DNA of 40,223 bases, from the IMG/VR virus record IMGVR_UViG_3300034521_000390, positions 1 through 40,223 of that record; one strand, written 5' to 3'. The DNA is from a virus. The notes beneath the pieces were generated by a model. That model made no database searches and had not been told where the DNA came from. It saw only the letters and a program-made list of their open reading frames with translations. This document shows positions 31,802-37,748 of this stretch, piece after piece (the stretch's first letter is position 1; each line of letters starts with the position of its first letter). A program made the position numbers and the translations under genes.

Positions 31802-32278
31802 ATGAAAAAGTTTTTGATCGCTAGTTTGGCAATCATGCTAGTTGGTTGTGCATCTACAAAGAATGTTGATGTTGTCGCAACTGAAAAGGCTCAAGGTGAA
31901 CGAATAATTGCCATTAATTCTTCAAGAGCCCCATGGGTTTATGAGATCGAGAAACGTTTGAAGCAGAAAGGATTTACCGTGCTTAGAAGCGCAAGTCAGC
32001 AGGTAACGGTAGAAAAACAATCCAGTAGCACCACTGGCATCTACAACGAAGCTACAGCAAGGTATGTTCTTAATTTAAATGGATTTGCTCCGAATAACTC
32101 TATGACGAGATGCTACGGTGGAGGATATGATTTTGATTATATTGATGCAGAGTTGATAGATGTGAAAAACAACCAGACTATGTTCCATTACTCCAACTCC
32201 GGTTTCTCGGAAAACTGCCCTCCGATGTCAGGAACTATCTTTACTGACATAACTAATCTTGCAGCAGATTCATGGTGA
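31802..32278 (+). CDS. Outer-membrane-type lipoprotein, candidate moron (158 aa)
   Basis: A 158-aa lipoprotein: MKKFLIASLAIMLVGC, with lipobox LVGC and acylated Cys about residue 16, then ASTKNVDVV. The mature part is beta-rich with two more Cys. ATG at 31802 has better spacing to AAGG than the ATG three bases upstream. It is AT-rich compared with the virion genes before it, has its own terminator, and lies between ejection genes and tailspike, a place where short-tailed phages carry lysogenic-conversion genes. Superinfection exclusion is a possible role, but the family is unknown to me. Confidence 0.72.
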   Translation: MKKFLIASLAIMLVGCASTKNVDVVATEKAQGERIIAINSSRAPWVYEIEKRLKQKGFTVLRSASQQVTVEKQSSSTTGIYNEATARYVLNLNGFAPNNSMTRCYGGGYDFDYIDAELIDVKNNQTMFHYSNSGFSENCPPMSGTIFTDITNLAADSW

Positions 32279-32285
32279 TTTGTTC

Positions 32286-32297
32286 GTGACATGTCAC
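32286..32297. repeat. GTGACATGTCAC palindrome, copy 3
   Basis: Third perfect copy, 8 bp after the lipoprotein stop and just before its terminator. Confidence 0.85.
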
Positions 32298-32298
32298 A

Positions 32299-32322
32299 AA
32301 GGCCGCCGAAGCGGCCTTAATT
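32299..32322. terminator. Bidirectional terminator between convergent genes
   Basis: AAGGCCGC-CGAA-GCGGCCTT followed by AATTTATT. It separates the lipoprotein gene from the convergent 50-aa gene. Confidence 0.7.
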
Positions 32323-32324
32323 TA

Positions 32325-32477
32325 TTAACGTCCGCCAGGTCGAGAATCAGCAGAGCGCCCACCGCATCTTGAACCATCTGACGCTGTATCGCTGTCGTGC
32401 TGGCAGTTTCCAGCAAAAGCCTGTGTAGCAGAACCCAAAGACAACAGAACAAATAGCATCGCTAATGCTTTTTTCAT
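32325..32477 (-). CDS. 50-aa secreted cysteine peptide
   Basis: A short leftward gene of 50 codons. MKKALAMLFVLLSLGSATQA followed by FAGN is a full Sec signal peptide with an AFA cleavage site, giving a mature peptide of about 27 residues with two Cys (25 and 38) that could form a disulfide, and ending SRCGGRSADSRPGGR. Similar small phage peptides with a DGSRCGGR core exist in enterobacterial prophages, as I remember. It would be exported to the periplasm in the lysogen. Function unknown. Ribosome site is weak (GGAAATAAG). Confidence 0.65.
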   Translation of the reverse strand: MKKALAMLFVLLSLGSATQAFAGNCQHDSDTASDGSRCGGRSADSRPGGR

Positions 32478-32545
32478 TTCTTATTTCCATGTGTAGGCCA
32501 CTTAGACGTGGCCTGAAGATTGTATCTCTGCGCTCAGATTTCAGC

Positions 32546-32568
32546 CACAAAAAATCCCGCTATGCGGG
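32546..32568 (-). terminator. Terminator of the YafO-like gene
   Basis: On the minus strand CCCGC-ATA-GCGGG is followed by A and six T. The stem begins at the stop codon of the 32570-33115 gene. Confidence 0.75.
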
Positions 32569-32569
32569 C

Positions 32570-33115
32570 TTACTCTTCCCAAGCCTCACCAAAAAGATCT
32601 TCTTCTAGCGGCATAGGTTGAGTCTTTGTTTGTTCAAAGAAGGCATAACTAATCTCTATTGCAGCCTCTTTAAATTCATCCTTTTCAGTTATGTTATGGG
32701 CGTCAGAATCTACAAAGAACATGACAAGTGCATCTCGGTTGTGGTTAACCGAATAGACTAAAAAGCTATCACTTGTTGGCGTATATTTAACCTTAACAGA
32801 TGCAATATTTTTCCAAGCATCCCACGAAGATTTCTTTCCAGAATGATCTTTGTCACTATCTTCAGGAACGTAATCTTTAATGTCGGAGTGAGTATGCCTT
32901 ACGTTAAGGTTAAGGATCTCTTTCGGACGCGCAAATGCAGCATCTTTCCCCATATCAGGGTGGTATCCTTTTTTCCAGAACTGCTTAAATGCTTCAGCAA
33001 TTTTTTTCAATTCAGGATCAGATGCACAAAGGGCCGAGAAATTCTGCGTGTGCAGCACTCGACCCTTGTATGTAACAACTTGATTTTTATTATTCTGCGA
33101 CGCAGACGAACTCAT
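32570..33115 (-). CDS. Candidate YafO-type toxin (181 aa)
   Basis: A 181-aa protein from the ATG at 33115 (AAGGGG ribosome site). The middle, FWKKGYHPDMGKDAAFARP followed by LNVRHTHSD, then FLVYSVNHNRDALVMFFVDSDAHN, follows the pattern of the YafO mRNA interferase family (G-x-hPD-x-x-G-x-DA ... H-x-H ... L-x-x-hhhh-D-x-H). It is longer than E. coli YafO (about 132 aa). A 59-aa gene overlaps its start upstream, the usual place for an antitoxin. If correct, it would be a prophage toxin-antitoxin pair. The resemblance is from pattern memory and could be coincidental. Confidence 0.5.
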   Translation of the reverse strand: MSSSASQNNKNQVVTYKGRVLHTQNFSALCASDPELKKIAEAFKQFWKKGYHPDMGKDAAFARPKEILNLNVRHTHSDIKDYVPEDSDKDHSGKKSSWDAWKNIASVKVKYTPTSDSFLVYSVNHNRDALVMFFVDSDAHNITEKDEFKEAAIEISYAFFEQTKTQPMPLEEDLFGEAWEE

Positions 33116-33269
33116 AGTTCCCCTTATCATTACGAGAATCATAGAAAGCGCGAGACACACGACTAGCGTGCTCTTTTGTCATAGTAACTTTTACGTACTC
33201 AACGCCTTCATTAACAGAACGTCTTGCGGCAGCTTGCGACCTGCGCACCTGCAATCTTTCGTTTCGCAT
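33090..33269 (-). CDS. 59-aa basic protein coupled to the YafO-like gene (candidate antitoxin)
   Basis: A 59-codon leftward gene, start at 33269 with a strong GAGGTGAT ribosome site; it overlaps the start of the downstream gene by 26 bp in another frame. The N-terminal 20 residues are basic (MRNERLQVRRSQAAARRSV), followed by a strand-helix-strand segment (VEYVKVTMTKEHASRVSRAFYD). A basic DNA-binding N-terminus and tight overlap with a toxin-like gene fit an antitoxin. Not recognised by family. Confidence 0.6.
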   Translation of the reverse strand: MRNERLQVRRSQAAARRSVNEGVEYVKVTMTKEHASRVSRAFYDSRNDKGNYEFVCVAE

Positions 33270-33318
33270 GACATCACCTCATAATTTAGAAACTTCATCA
33301 AACGGGTAGATAACTATA

Positions 33319-33335
33319 TTTACCCTTGAGGTAAT
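33319..33335. promoter_or_regulatory. Operator upstream of the 59-aa / YafO-like pair
   Basis: TTTACC-CTTGA-GGTAAT, one mismatch from consensus, 50 bp before the start at 33269. It would place the candidate toxin-antitoxin pair under control of the phage repressor. Confidence 0.65.
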
Positions 33336-33375
33336 ATTACGCTAATACGATCATGCCTGCAATCTGTACAGAACT

Positions 33376-33399
33376 ATTTTAAAGGCGCGTCCCTGCGCC
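33376..33399 (-). terminator. Terminator of the antirepressor gene
   Basis: On the minus strand AGGCGC-AGGGAC-GCGCCT followed by TTAAAAT. It lies just after the stop of the 33407-34111 gene. Confidence 0.6.
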
Positions 33400-33406
33400 T
33401 CTGTCC

Positions 33407-34111
33407 TCAGAACTTACCAGCCACGCTGTTGATGTACTGCGCGTGGGTCTGGATATCGCGCAGGCATTTACTGGCACCGACGATGTAGCTCACCATCGCC
33501 GTGAACTCTGCTACAGCACCTTCAACGTCATGCCCGTCGGAATCCAACTGGCGCAGCAGGTTCATCATCAGAGAGTGTTCAGTCAGACCAAGAACACCTT
33601 CAGGTGAATGGATGTGCTCACGGTAGTTCGGCTTCAGTGGGGCGCTGTAATTCTTTTGCTCTATCTGCATTGTTTGCATAACTGCCAATGCAGTGGCATT
33701 AGCAACCTGATCAGCAACAATTTTAATGCGGTCTTCCTGTGGGATAGTATTTTTAATATAGCTTCCTGTCTTACGGATCTGCGGCAATACTTCGCCAGTT
33801 ACCCATTTGCGGAAACGGTAGGGGATAGTGCCAGGTGTAACGGCATCGCGACAGCGAAGGATCAGAGTGTAGAGGCCGGATTCGGAGATAACGTTTACTG
33901 CTTGCATCCCGCCAGGGGTGTAACTTGAAGTTACACCCTTCTCATCGTCATCGAGCATCGCAATGGCTTTACGTGAGTTTCTCAGTCCAAGAGCATCTGA
34001 CACATCTTTAGCAGAGAACCATGGGTTACCATCAATATTAAACATGCGTACAGGGGATGCTGATTCGAATTTAAATACTGCGTCTGGGGATGGTTTGCTT
34101 TGAGTTGTCAT
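33407..34111 (-). CDS. ant: BRO-type antirepressor
   Basis: A 234-aa protein. Residues about 20-115 are a BRO-N domain (NIDGNPWFSAKDVSDALGLRNSRKAIAMLDDDEKGV, then SESGLYTLILRCRDAVTPGTIPYRFRKWVTGEVLPQIRKTGSY). Residues about 160-234 (YREHIHSPEGVLGLTEHS ... IQTHAQYINSVAGKF) form a second domain that is repeated alone in the 34427-34687 gene. Antirepressors bind and inactivate the phage repressor. The leader upstream has the full layout of a c4-type antisense RNA system, so its expression is held off in the lysogen. Confidence 0.85.
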   Translation of the reverse strand: MTTQSKPSPDAVFKFESASPVRMFNIDGNPWFSAKDVSDALGLRNSRKAIAMLDDDEKGVTSSYTPGGMQAVNVISESGLYTLILRCRDAVTPGTIPYRFRKWVTGEVLPQIRKTGSYIKNTIPQEDRIKIVADQVANATALAVMQTMQIEQKNYSAPLKPNYREHIHSPEGVLGLTEHSLMMNLLRQLDSDGHDVEGAVAEFTAMVSYIVGASKCLRDIQTHAQYINSVAGKF

Positions 34112-34136
34112 AGTGATTACCTTTTAGTCTGGTTAA

Positions 34137-34169
34137 TCACCACTACCGACGCCAATCGGTTGGTGGTGA
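34137..34169 (-). promoter_or_regulatory. ant leader hairpin, antisense target
   Basis: A strong stem (TCACCAC-x-ACCGA with TCGGT-xx-GTGGTGA) with loop TTGGCG on the minus strand, 20-odd bp upstream of the ant ATG and followed by ACTAAAAGG, the ribosome site. Both the loop and CTAAAAGG are complementary to the antisense RNA at 34171-34232. Confidence 0.7.
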
Positions 34170-34170
34170 A

Positions 34171-34232
34171 CTGTGCAGGGTTGGCGTAACCGGCTAAAAG
34201 GACCCGGCGCACCTTTCGGTGCCCCCACACAG
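34171..34232 (-). ncRNA. c4: c4-type antisense RNA controlling ant
   Basis: On the minus strand a closing stem CTGTG/CACAG bounds this RNA. Inside are a GCACC-GAAA-GGTGC hairpin and the two antisense segments CCTTTTAG (34194-34201) and ACGCCAA (34181-34187), complementary to the ant ribosome site (34120-34127) and to the loop of the ant leader hairpin. This is the c4 RNA arrangement known from phages P1 and P7, where the RNA blocks translation of the ant operon. The same pair of target sequences also occurs upstream (34296-34319). Confidence 0.8.
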
Positions 34233-34268
34233 CCCACCATAATGCGAATGTGGCCGTGCTTAACGCAT

Positions 34269-34288
34269 AAAAAAACCGCTTGCGCGGT
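34269..34288 (-). terminator. Intrinsic terminator between first target copy and c4 RNA
   Basis: On the minus strand ACCGC-GCAA-GCGGT followed by a run of T (the hairpin ends in TTTTTTT). It lies inside the leader transcript between the first copy of the target sequences and the c4 RNA. Confidence 0.7.
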
Positions 34289-34295
34289 GAATGCG

Positions 34296-34345
34296 CCTTT
34301 TAGTAATCCGGGACGCCAATCCCGGCACTGGATTTTGCCAGTGCC
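34296..34345 (-). promoter_or_regulatory. First copy of c4 target sequences with two hairpins
   Basis: The minus strand reads GGCACTGG/CCAGTGCC hairpin (34324-34345), then CCGGGA-TTGGCG-TCCCGG hairpin (34308-34325), then CTAAAAGG (34296-34303). The TTGGCG loop and CTAAAAGG repeat the ant leader target. It corresponds to the upstream a1/b1-type decoy or target described for P1 c4. Confidence 0.6.
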
Positions 34346-34379
34346 TGATCACTATGGCACAAGAATTTTGCGTTGTAAA

Positions 34380-34396
34380 TTTACCGTAAAGGTAAT
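34380..34396. promoter_or_regulatory. Operator upstream of the c4/ant transcript
   Basis: TTTACC-GTAAA-GGTAAT, one mismatch. It lies where the leftward promoter of the c4-ant leader should be, so the repressor probably controls this transcript too. Confidence 0.6.
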
Positions 34397-34426
34397 AATA
34401 AGCGCATTTTATAGGTTATTTCAACC

Positions 34427-34687
34427 TTATGTGGTTTGTTTGCGTAACTGTTCTGCACAGTAATCGAGATGCGTTTGCAGATCCTTCATGGAAAGCTGCG
34501 AGCTGGTGACATAGTTCACCAGGGCAGTAAGTTCGGCCAGCGGCCCGTCGACGTTGAAGCCGTCTTTATCAAGTTCCCGCAATAAAGTCATAAGGTGCGA
34601 GTTCTCCACCAGGGATATGACGCCTCCCGGCGTGTGTACTCTTTCATAAAATCCATCTTCCAGTGGGTGGTGATACCGCTGTTGCAT
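34427..34687 (-). CDS. Small SOS-controlled protein equal to the antirepressor C-terminal domain (86 aa)
   Basis: An 86-aa protein that aligns along nearly all its length with the C-terminal domain of the 33407-34111 antirepressor: FYERVHTPGGVISLVEN against YREHIHSPEGVLGLTEH, LLRELDKDGFNVDGPLAELTALVNYV against LLRQLDSDGHDVEGAVAEFTAMVSYI, and DLQTHLDY against DIQTHAQY. The BRO-N domain is absent. I choose the ATG at 34687 because GGAG lies 8 nt before it; the ATG at 34705 has none. A perfect LexA box is just upstream. It is probably a stand-alone antirepressor or modulator induced by DNA damage. Confidence 0.75.
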   Translation of the reverse strand: MQQRYHHPLEDGFYERVHTPGGVISLVENSHLMTLLRELDKDGFNVDGPLAELTALVNYVTSSQLSMKDLQTHLDYCAEQLRKQTT

Positions 34688-34708
34688 TAACCATTCTCCA
34701 TACAATCA

Positions 34709-34724
34709 CTGTATGCATATACAG
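34709..34724 (-). promoter_or_regulatory. LexA box before the antirepressor-like gene
   Basis: CTGTATGCATATACAG, a perfect CTGT-N8-ACAG LexA site, 21 bp upstream of the 34687 start. TTGATA directly before it and GATACT overlapping it (minus strand) give possible promoter elements. No other gene reads from it within the block. Confidence 0.82.
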
Positions 34725-34762
34725 TATCAAATGTTCATCGCACTATCCAGCACACATTGCAA

Positions 34763-34779
34763 ATTACCTTTTGGGTAAT
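34763..34779. promoter_or_regulatory. Operator upstream of the LexA-controlled gene
   Basis: ATTACC-TTTTG-GGTAAT, perfect half-sites, 39 bp beyond the LexA box and 28 bp before the candidate late promoter at 34808. It could serve both directions. Confidence 0.7.
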
Positions 34780-34807
34780 AACTTAGTTGATTGTTCTTCG
34801 TTCGATT

Positions 34808-34831
34808 CATATATGGTTCATTGGGTAATAG
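34808..34831 (+). promoter_or_regulatory. Candidate late promoter, tailspike
   Basis: CATATATGGTTCATTGGG followed by TAATAG, 52-75 bp before the tailspike ATG. Second copy of the motif seen at 16999 and 37271. Confidence 0.5.
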
Positions 34832-34882
34832 AATGACCAGTAGTGCGGCGCGCCGGGTGCTGCGACTATCTGGAGATTTGAC

Positions 34883-37066
34883 ATGACGGTCTCAACCGAA
34901 GTCGACCACAATGAATACACAGGGAACGGTGTAACAACATCATTCCCTTATACCTTCAGAATTTTTAAGAAGTCTGATCTGGTGGTACAGGTTGTTGACC
35001 TGAATGAGAACATCACAGAGCTGATTCTTGACACTGACTACACCGTTACAGGTGCTGGCGGGTATGTCGGCGGTAACGTAATACTTTCTGCTGCGCTGGC
35101 AAGTGGATACCAGATTTCGATATCCCGAGAACTGCCGGTTACTCAGGAAACAGATCTCCGAAATCAGGGTAAGTTTTTTGCTGAGGTGCATGAGGATGCG
35201 TTTGATAAGTTGACGATGTTGATCCAGCAGGTAAGAAGCTGGTTCAGCCTTGCGCTTCGTAAGCCGTCATTCATTGCAAACTATTACGATGCGCTAAACA
35301 ACTATATCCGCAATCTGCATGATCCATCACGGCCGCAGGATGCAGCAACTAAAAACTACGTAGACACGCTAGCAAATATCAATCTATCCAGAACGCTTAG
35401 AACACCTGAACCGATACCAGAACTGCCTGGCGTTGAGCTACGGAAAAATAAAATTGTTGGATTCGATAGTGTTGGTAATCCAGTCGTGCTTACTCCTGAG
35501 TCTGGATCTGCAGCGGATGTTCTGCTTGATTTGGCTGACTATGCATCTGGAAAAGGTGATGAACTTGTTGCCACTAAACAGCCATTTGCAGGTGCTAAAA
35601 ACCAGACAGTACATACAAAGCTGGCGCAGGTTATTAACGTCCTAGATTTTGATGGCGTGGTCGGTGATGGTGTAAATGATGACACGGCCGGGATTCAGGC
35701 TGCCATTGATGCTACCCCATGGGGTGGAAAACTAGTTTTCTCTACACCAAATGTCATCTATAAGTTGTCGGCAGAAATAACCATTAATAAACCAATAACA
35801 ATCACAGGTGATGGTGGTTCAACAATTTCCAAACGTCAGATGCCATGCATAAAAGCCTATGGTCACCATAATATATTCAAGCTCATTCCAACTCTGGATG
35901 GATATCGTTTCGATTATGGTATTACTGGCGTAACAATTCAGGACTTGATGCTAGAGGGTCCTGATCTTTACAATAATGGCTACTGTGGTATCTGTGTTGA
36001 TGAGACCGTAAATACAGGAATATATCATGTCCGTGAGTGTAACTTCTCCGGCCTGCACATCAGATATTTTGATTTTGGAATTAAATTAGCTGGTGTTGTT
36101 TATCTAAACAACTTCTATAACGTCCGTGCGTTGTGGTGCTCCACAGGCTGTAATATTGACAAGGTGATAGGATCTGCTGAAGGTGGATCAGACCAGAACC
36201 GGTTCTTTGGGTGTGAGTTCGTTCTTAACGGGCGTGGGTTGTCGCTCAGTGAGTTTTCCTTTGCCGGCTCTCAATCAATCATCGGCTGCACCATCTCAGA
36301 AAACACAACAGTTGGTGTTGTTGCGGGGTGGAATACCAGTTTCTACATGAGCGGATCACAGATTGAAAAAAATCCAATCGGTGTTAATTTCACCATTCCG
36401 CCAACAGTTGGCAACCCAGCGTCAGAGGGGGCTAAGACTATCATCGGTAACTGCTTCCTGTTCAATGACTATGATATATGGGTGCAAAAGTCTTCAACAG
36501 CTCTCACTGGCGGTTTCCCGTTCCCATTGCTGATTACAGGTAATGGTTTTGCTCAAACTAACTATAGCGTTCTGTATGTGCAAGCACCAACCGGACCGCA
36601 GGAATTTGACTCTCGTCAGTTCATCTTCTCTAGCAGTAACTGTTATTCTGATCTTGACGGGAAAACTGGACCAGTTCCGTTCAATATGATTACATCTGAT
36701 TGGAAAGGGTATAACGGATTTAAAGAAGATGGAAAGGTTACAATAAACACAGCCGTTCCCGGTATTAACTCTAAAAACGTTGGTTTTTTCATCGTGCCGT
36801 ATGGCCATCAATGTTATATAAAATATGACATTACATCAGTCCCAACAGATGCGGCTTCAGGAAACACACAAACAAGCGCTGCTATCACTTTCACAAATGT
36901 AAGTAACCCATCCTCACCAGTTGTAATAAAAACCGATTTTGGAAGGAGTGGTGAGGTAATTCTAAGCAGAGAGGACGTAGGCTCTGGTCTTGATGTGATG
37001 ATTGCAATGAATGCAAATGATTCTGCATCAACAGGGGTAGGTGTTATTAGTTACTGTATAATCTAA
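34883..37066 (+). CDS. Tailspike (receptor-binding, probable polysaccharide depolymerase)
   Basis: A 727-aa protein. Residues 1-150 are the T7 gp17-type tail-attachment domain (STEVDHNEYTGNGVTTSFPYTFRIFKKSDLVVQV, then DAATKNYVD at about 155). From about 250 a pectin-lyase beta-helix begins with VINVLDFDGVVGDGVNDDTAGIQAAIDA and continues with helix-like repeats (GITGVTIQDLMLEGP, GCTISENTTVGVVAGW). The C-terminal 130 residues are a beta-rich trimerisation part. It recognises and probably cleaves surface polysaccharide (O-antigen or capsule). The specificity cannot be read. The distal part is AT-rich compared with the virion genes, a sign of exchange. Confidence 0.88.
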   Translation: MTVSTEVDHNEYTGNGVTTSFPYTFRIFKKSDLVVQVVDLNENITELILDTDYTVTGAGGYVGGNVILSAALASGYQISISRELPVTQETDLRNQGKFFAEVHEDAFDKLTMLIQQVRSWFSLALRKPSFIANYYDALNNYIRNLHDPSRPQDAATKNYVDTLANINLSRTLRTPEPIPELPGVELRKNKIVGFDSVGNPVVLTPESGSAADVLLDLADYASGKGDELVATKQPFAGAKNQTVHTKLAQVINVLDFDGVVGDGVNDDTAGIQAAIDATPWGGKLVFSTPNVIYKLSAEITINKPITITGDGGSTISKRQMPCIKAYGHHNIFKLIPTLDGYRFDYGITGVTIQDLMLEGPDLYNNGYCGICVDETVNTGIYHVRECNFSGLHIRYFDFGIKLAGVVYLNNFYNVRALWCSTGCNIDKVIGSAEGGSDQNRFFGCEFVLNGRGLSLSEFSFAGSQSIIGCTISENTTVGVVAGWNTSFYMSGSQIEKNPIGVNFTIPPTVGNPASEGAKTIIGNCFLFNDYDIWVQKSSTALTGGFPFPLLITGNGFAQTNYSVLYVQAPTGPQEFDSRQFIFSSSNCYSDLDGKTGPVPFNMITSDWKGYNGFKEDGKVTINTAVPGINSKNVGFFIVPYGHQCYIKYDITSVPTDAASGNTQTSAAITFTNVSNPSSPVVIKTDFGRSGEVILSREDVGSGLDVMIAMNANDSASTGVGVISYCII

Positions 37067-37070
37067 ATAT

Positions 37071-37098
37071 GGCCGCCATCTGGCGGCCTTTTATCTTT
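37071..37098 (+). terminator. Terminator after tailspike
   Basis: GGCCGCC-ATCT-GGCGGCC followed by TTTTATCTTTTT, directly after the tailspike stop. Confidence 0.85.
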
Positions 37099-37270
37099 TT
37101 ACAAGTGGCAATACCATGACAATATCTGCTTCATTTTTTGGATGAAAATTCGACAAATTCACTAATCTCCATAGTAAGTTACTGTGTGATTTAATAATGC
37201 CATCATAAATGTATGGATATAATTGTGATAAAAATTAGGGAATATCGCTGTTGATTCATTACCAGTGACC

Positions 37271-37294
37271 CATATATGGTTTATTGTGTATGAT
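37271..37294 (+). promoter_or_regulatory. Candidate late promoter, lysis cassette
   Basis: CATATATGGTTTATTGTG followed by TATGAT, about 50-73 bp before the holin start. Third copy of the motif. The intergenic stretch 37099-37270 holds no other clear element. Confidence 0.5.
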
Positions 37295-37320
37295 GAACTC
37301 ACCAACTAAGGGGGTTCATT

Positions 37321-37359
37321 ATGCACAGTAAACGGTGGTTGCTATGTCAGCTCAGCTAA
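37321..37359 (+). CDS. 12-codon upstream ORF overlapping the holin start
   Basis: ATG at 37321, 6 nt after AAGGGGG, opens a 12-codon frame (MHSKRWLLCQLS) that stops at 37359, 15 bp inside the holin gene. Its ribosome site is better than that of the holin. It could couple or delay holin translation. Confidence 0.45.
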   Translation: MHSKRWLLCQLS

Positions 37360-37748
37360 CCAGTGAGTCTTTAAATCAGTGGCTTAGCATGGGTTCTCTT
37401 GCTGCTGTTATCGCTGGAGTTCCTCCGGAGGTAGCTCTTGGTGCTTTATCAGGCGCGGTAATATTTATTACCTCTGCTGTTGAGTATCCAATACGCCGCC
37501 GGGTTCTCCTGTCGATGCTCAGCTTCCTCTGTGGGCTTCTCTTCTACAAACCAACAGCATCAATCCTTATCGGCGTAGCCAGCCTGATCCCAACTATCAC
37601 GCAGGACTCTTTCGAGAAAGGGATCGTATTCTCTGCTGGCGCGTTCGTGTCGGCAATCGTCGCAGTACGTATTGGTATCTGGCTCTATCACCGTTCCGAC
37701 AATCCACGCGATTTAATTCCGGGGAGAAAAGACGATGACAACTCATGA
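37344..37748 (+). CDS. Holin (134 aa)
   Basis: A 134-aa membrane protein starting MSAQLTSESLNQWLSMGSLAAV, with three hydrophobic segments (about 16-45, 57-85 and 95-115) and a charged C-terminal tail (RSDNPRDLIPGRKDDDNS). The three-span layout and place directly ahead of the endolysin identify a class I holin. The ATG at 37344 is used here; GTG at 37335 in frame is possible and would give a dual-start holin as in lambda, but has no separate ribosome site. The stop overlaps the next gene by 14 bp. Confidence 0.8.
   Translation: MSAQLTSESLNQWLSMGSLAAVIAGVPPEVALGALSGAVIFITSAVEYPIRRRVLLSMLSFLCGLLFYKPTASILIGVASLIPTITQDSFEKGIVFSAGAFVSAIVAVRIGIWLYHRSDNPRDLIPGRKDDDNS

Noticed and set aside
33352-33375. 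Third LexA box near CTGTACAG
   Set aside because: The half-sites are adjacent without the 8-bp spacer, so it is only a short palindrome.
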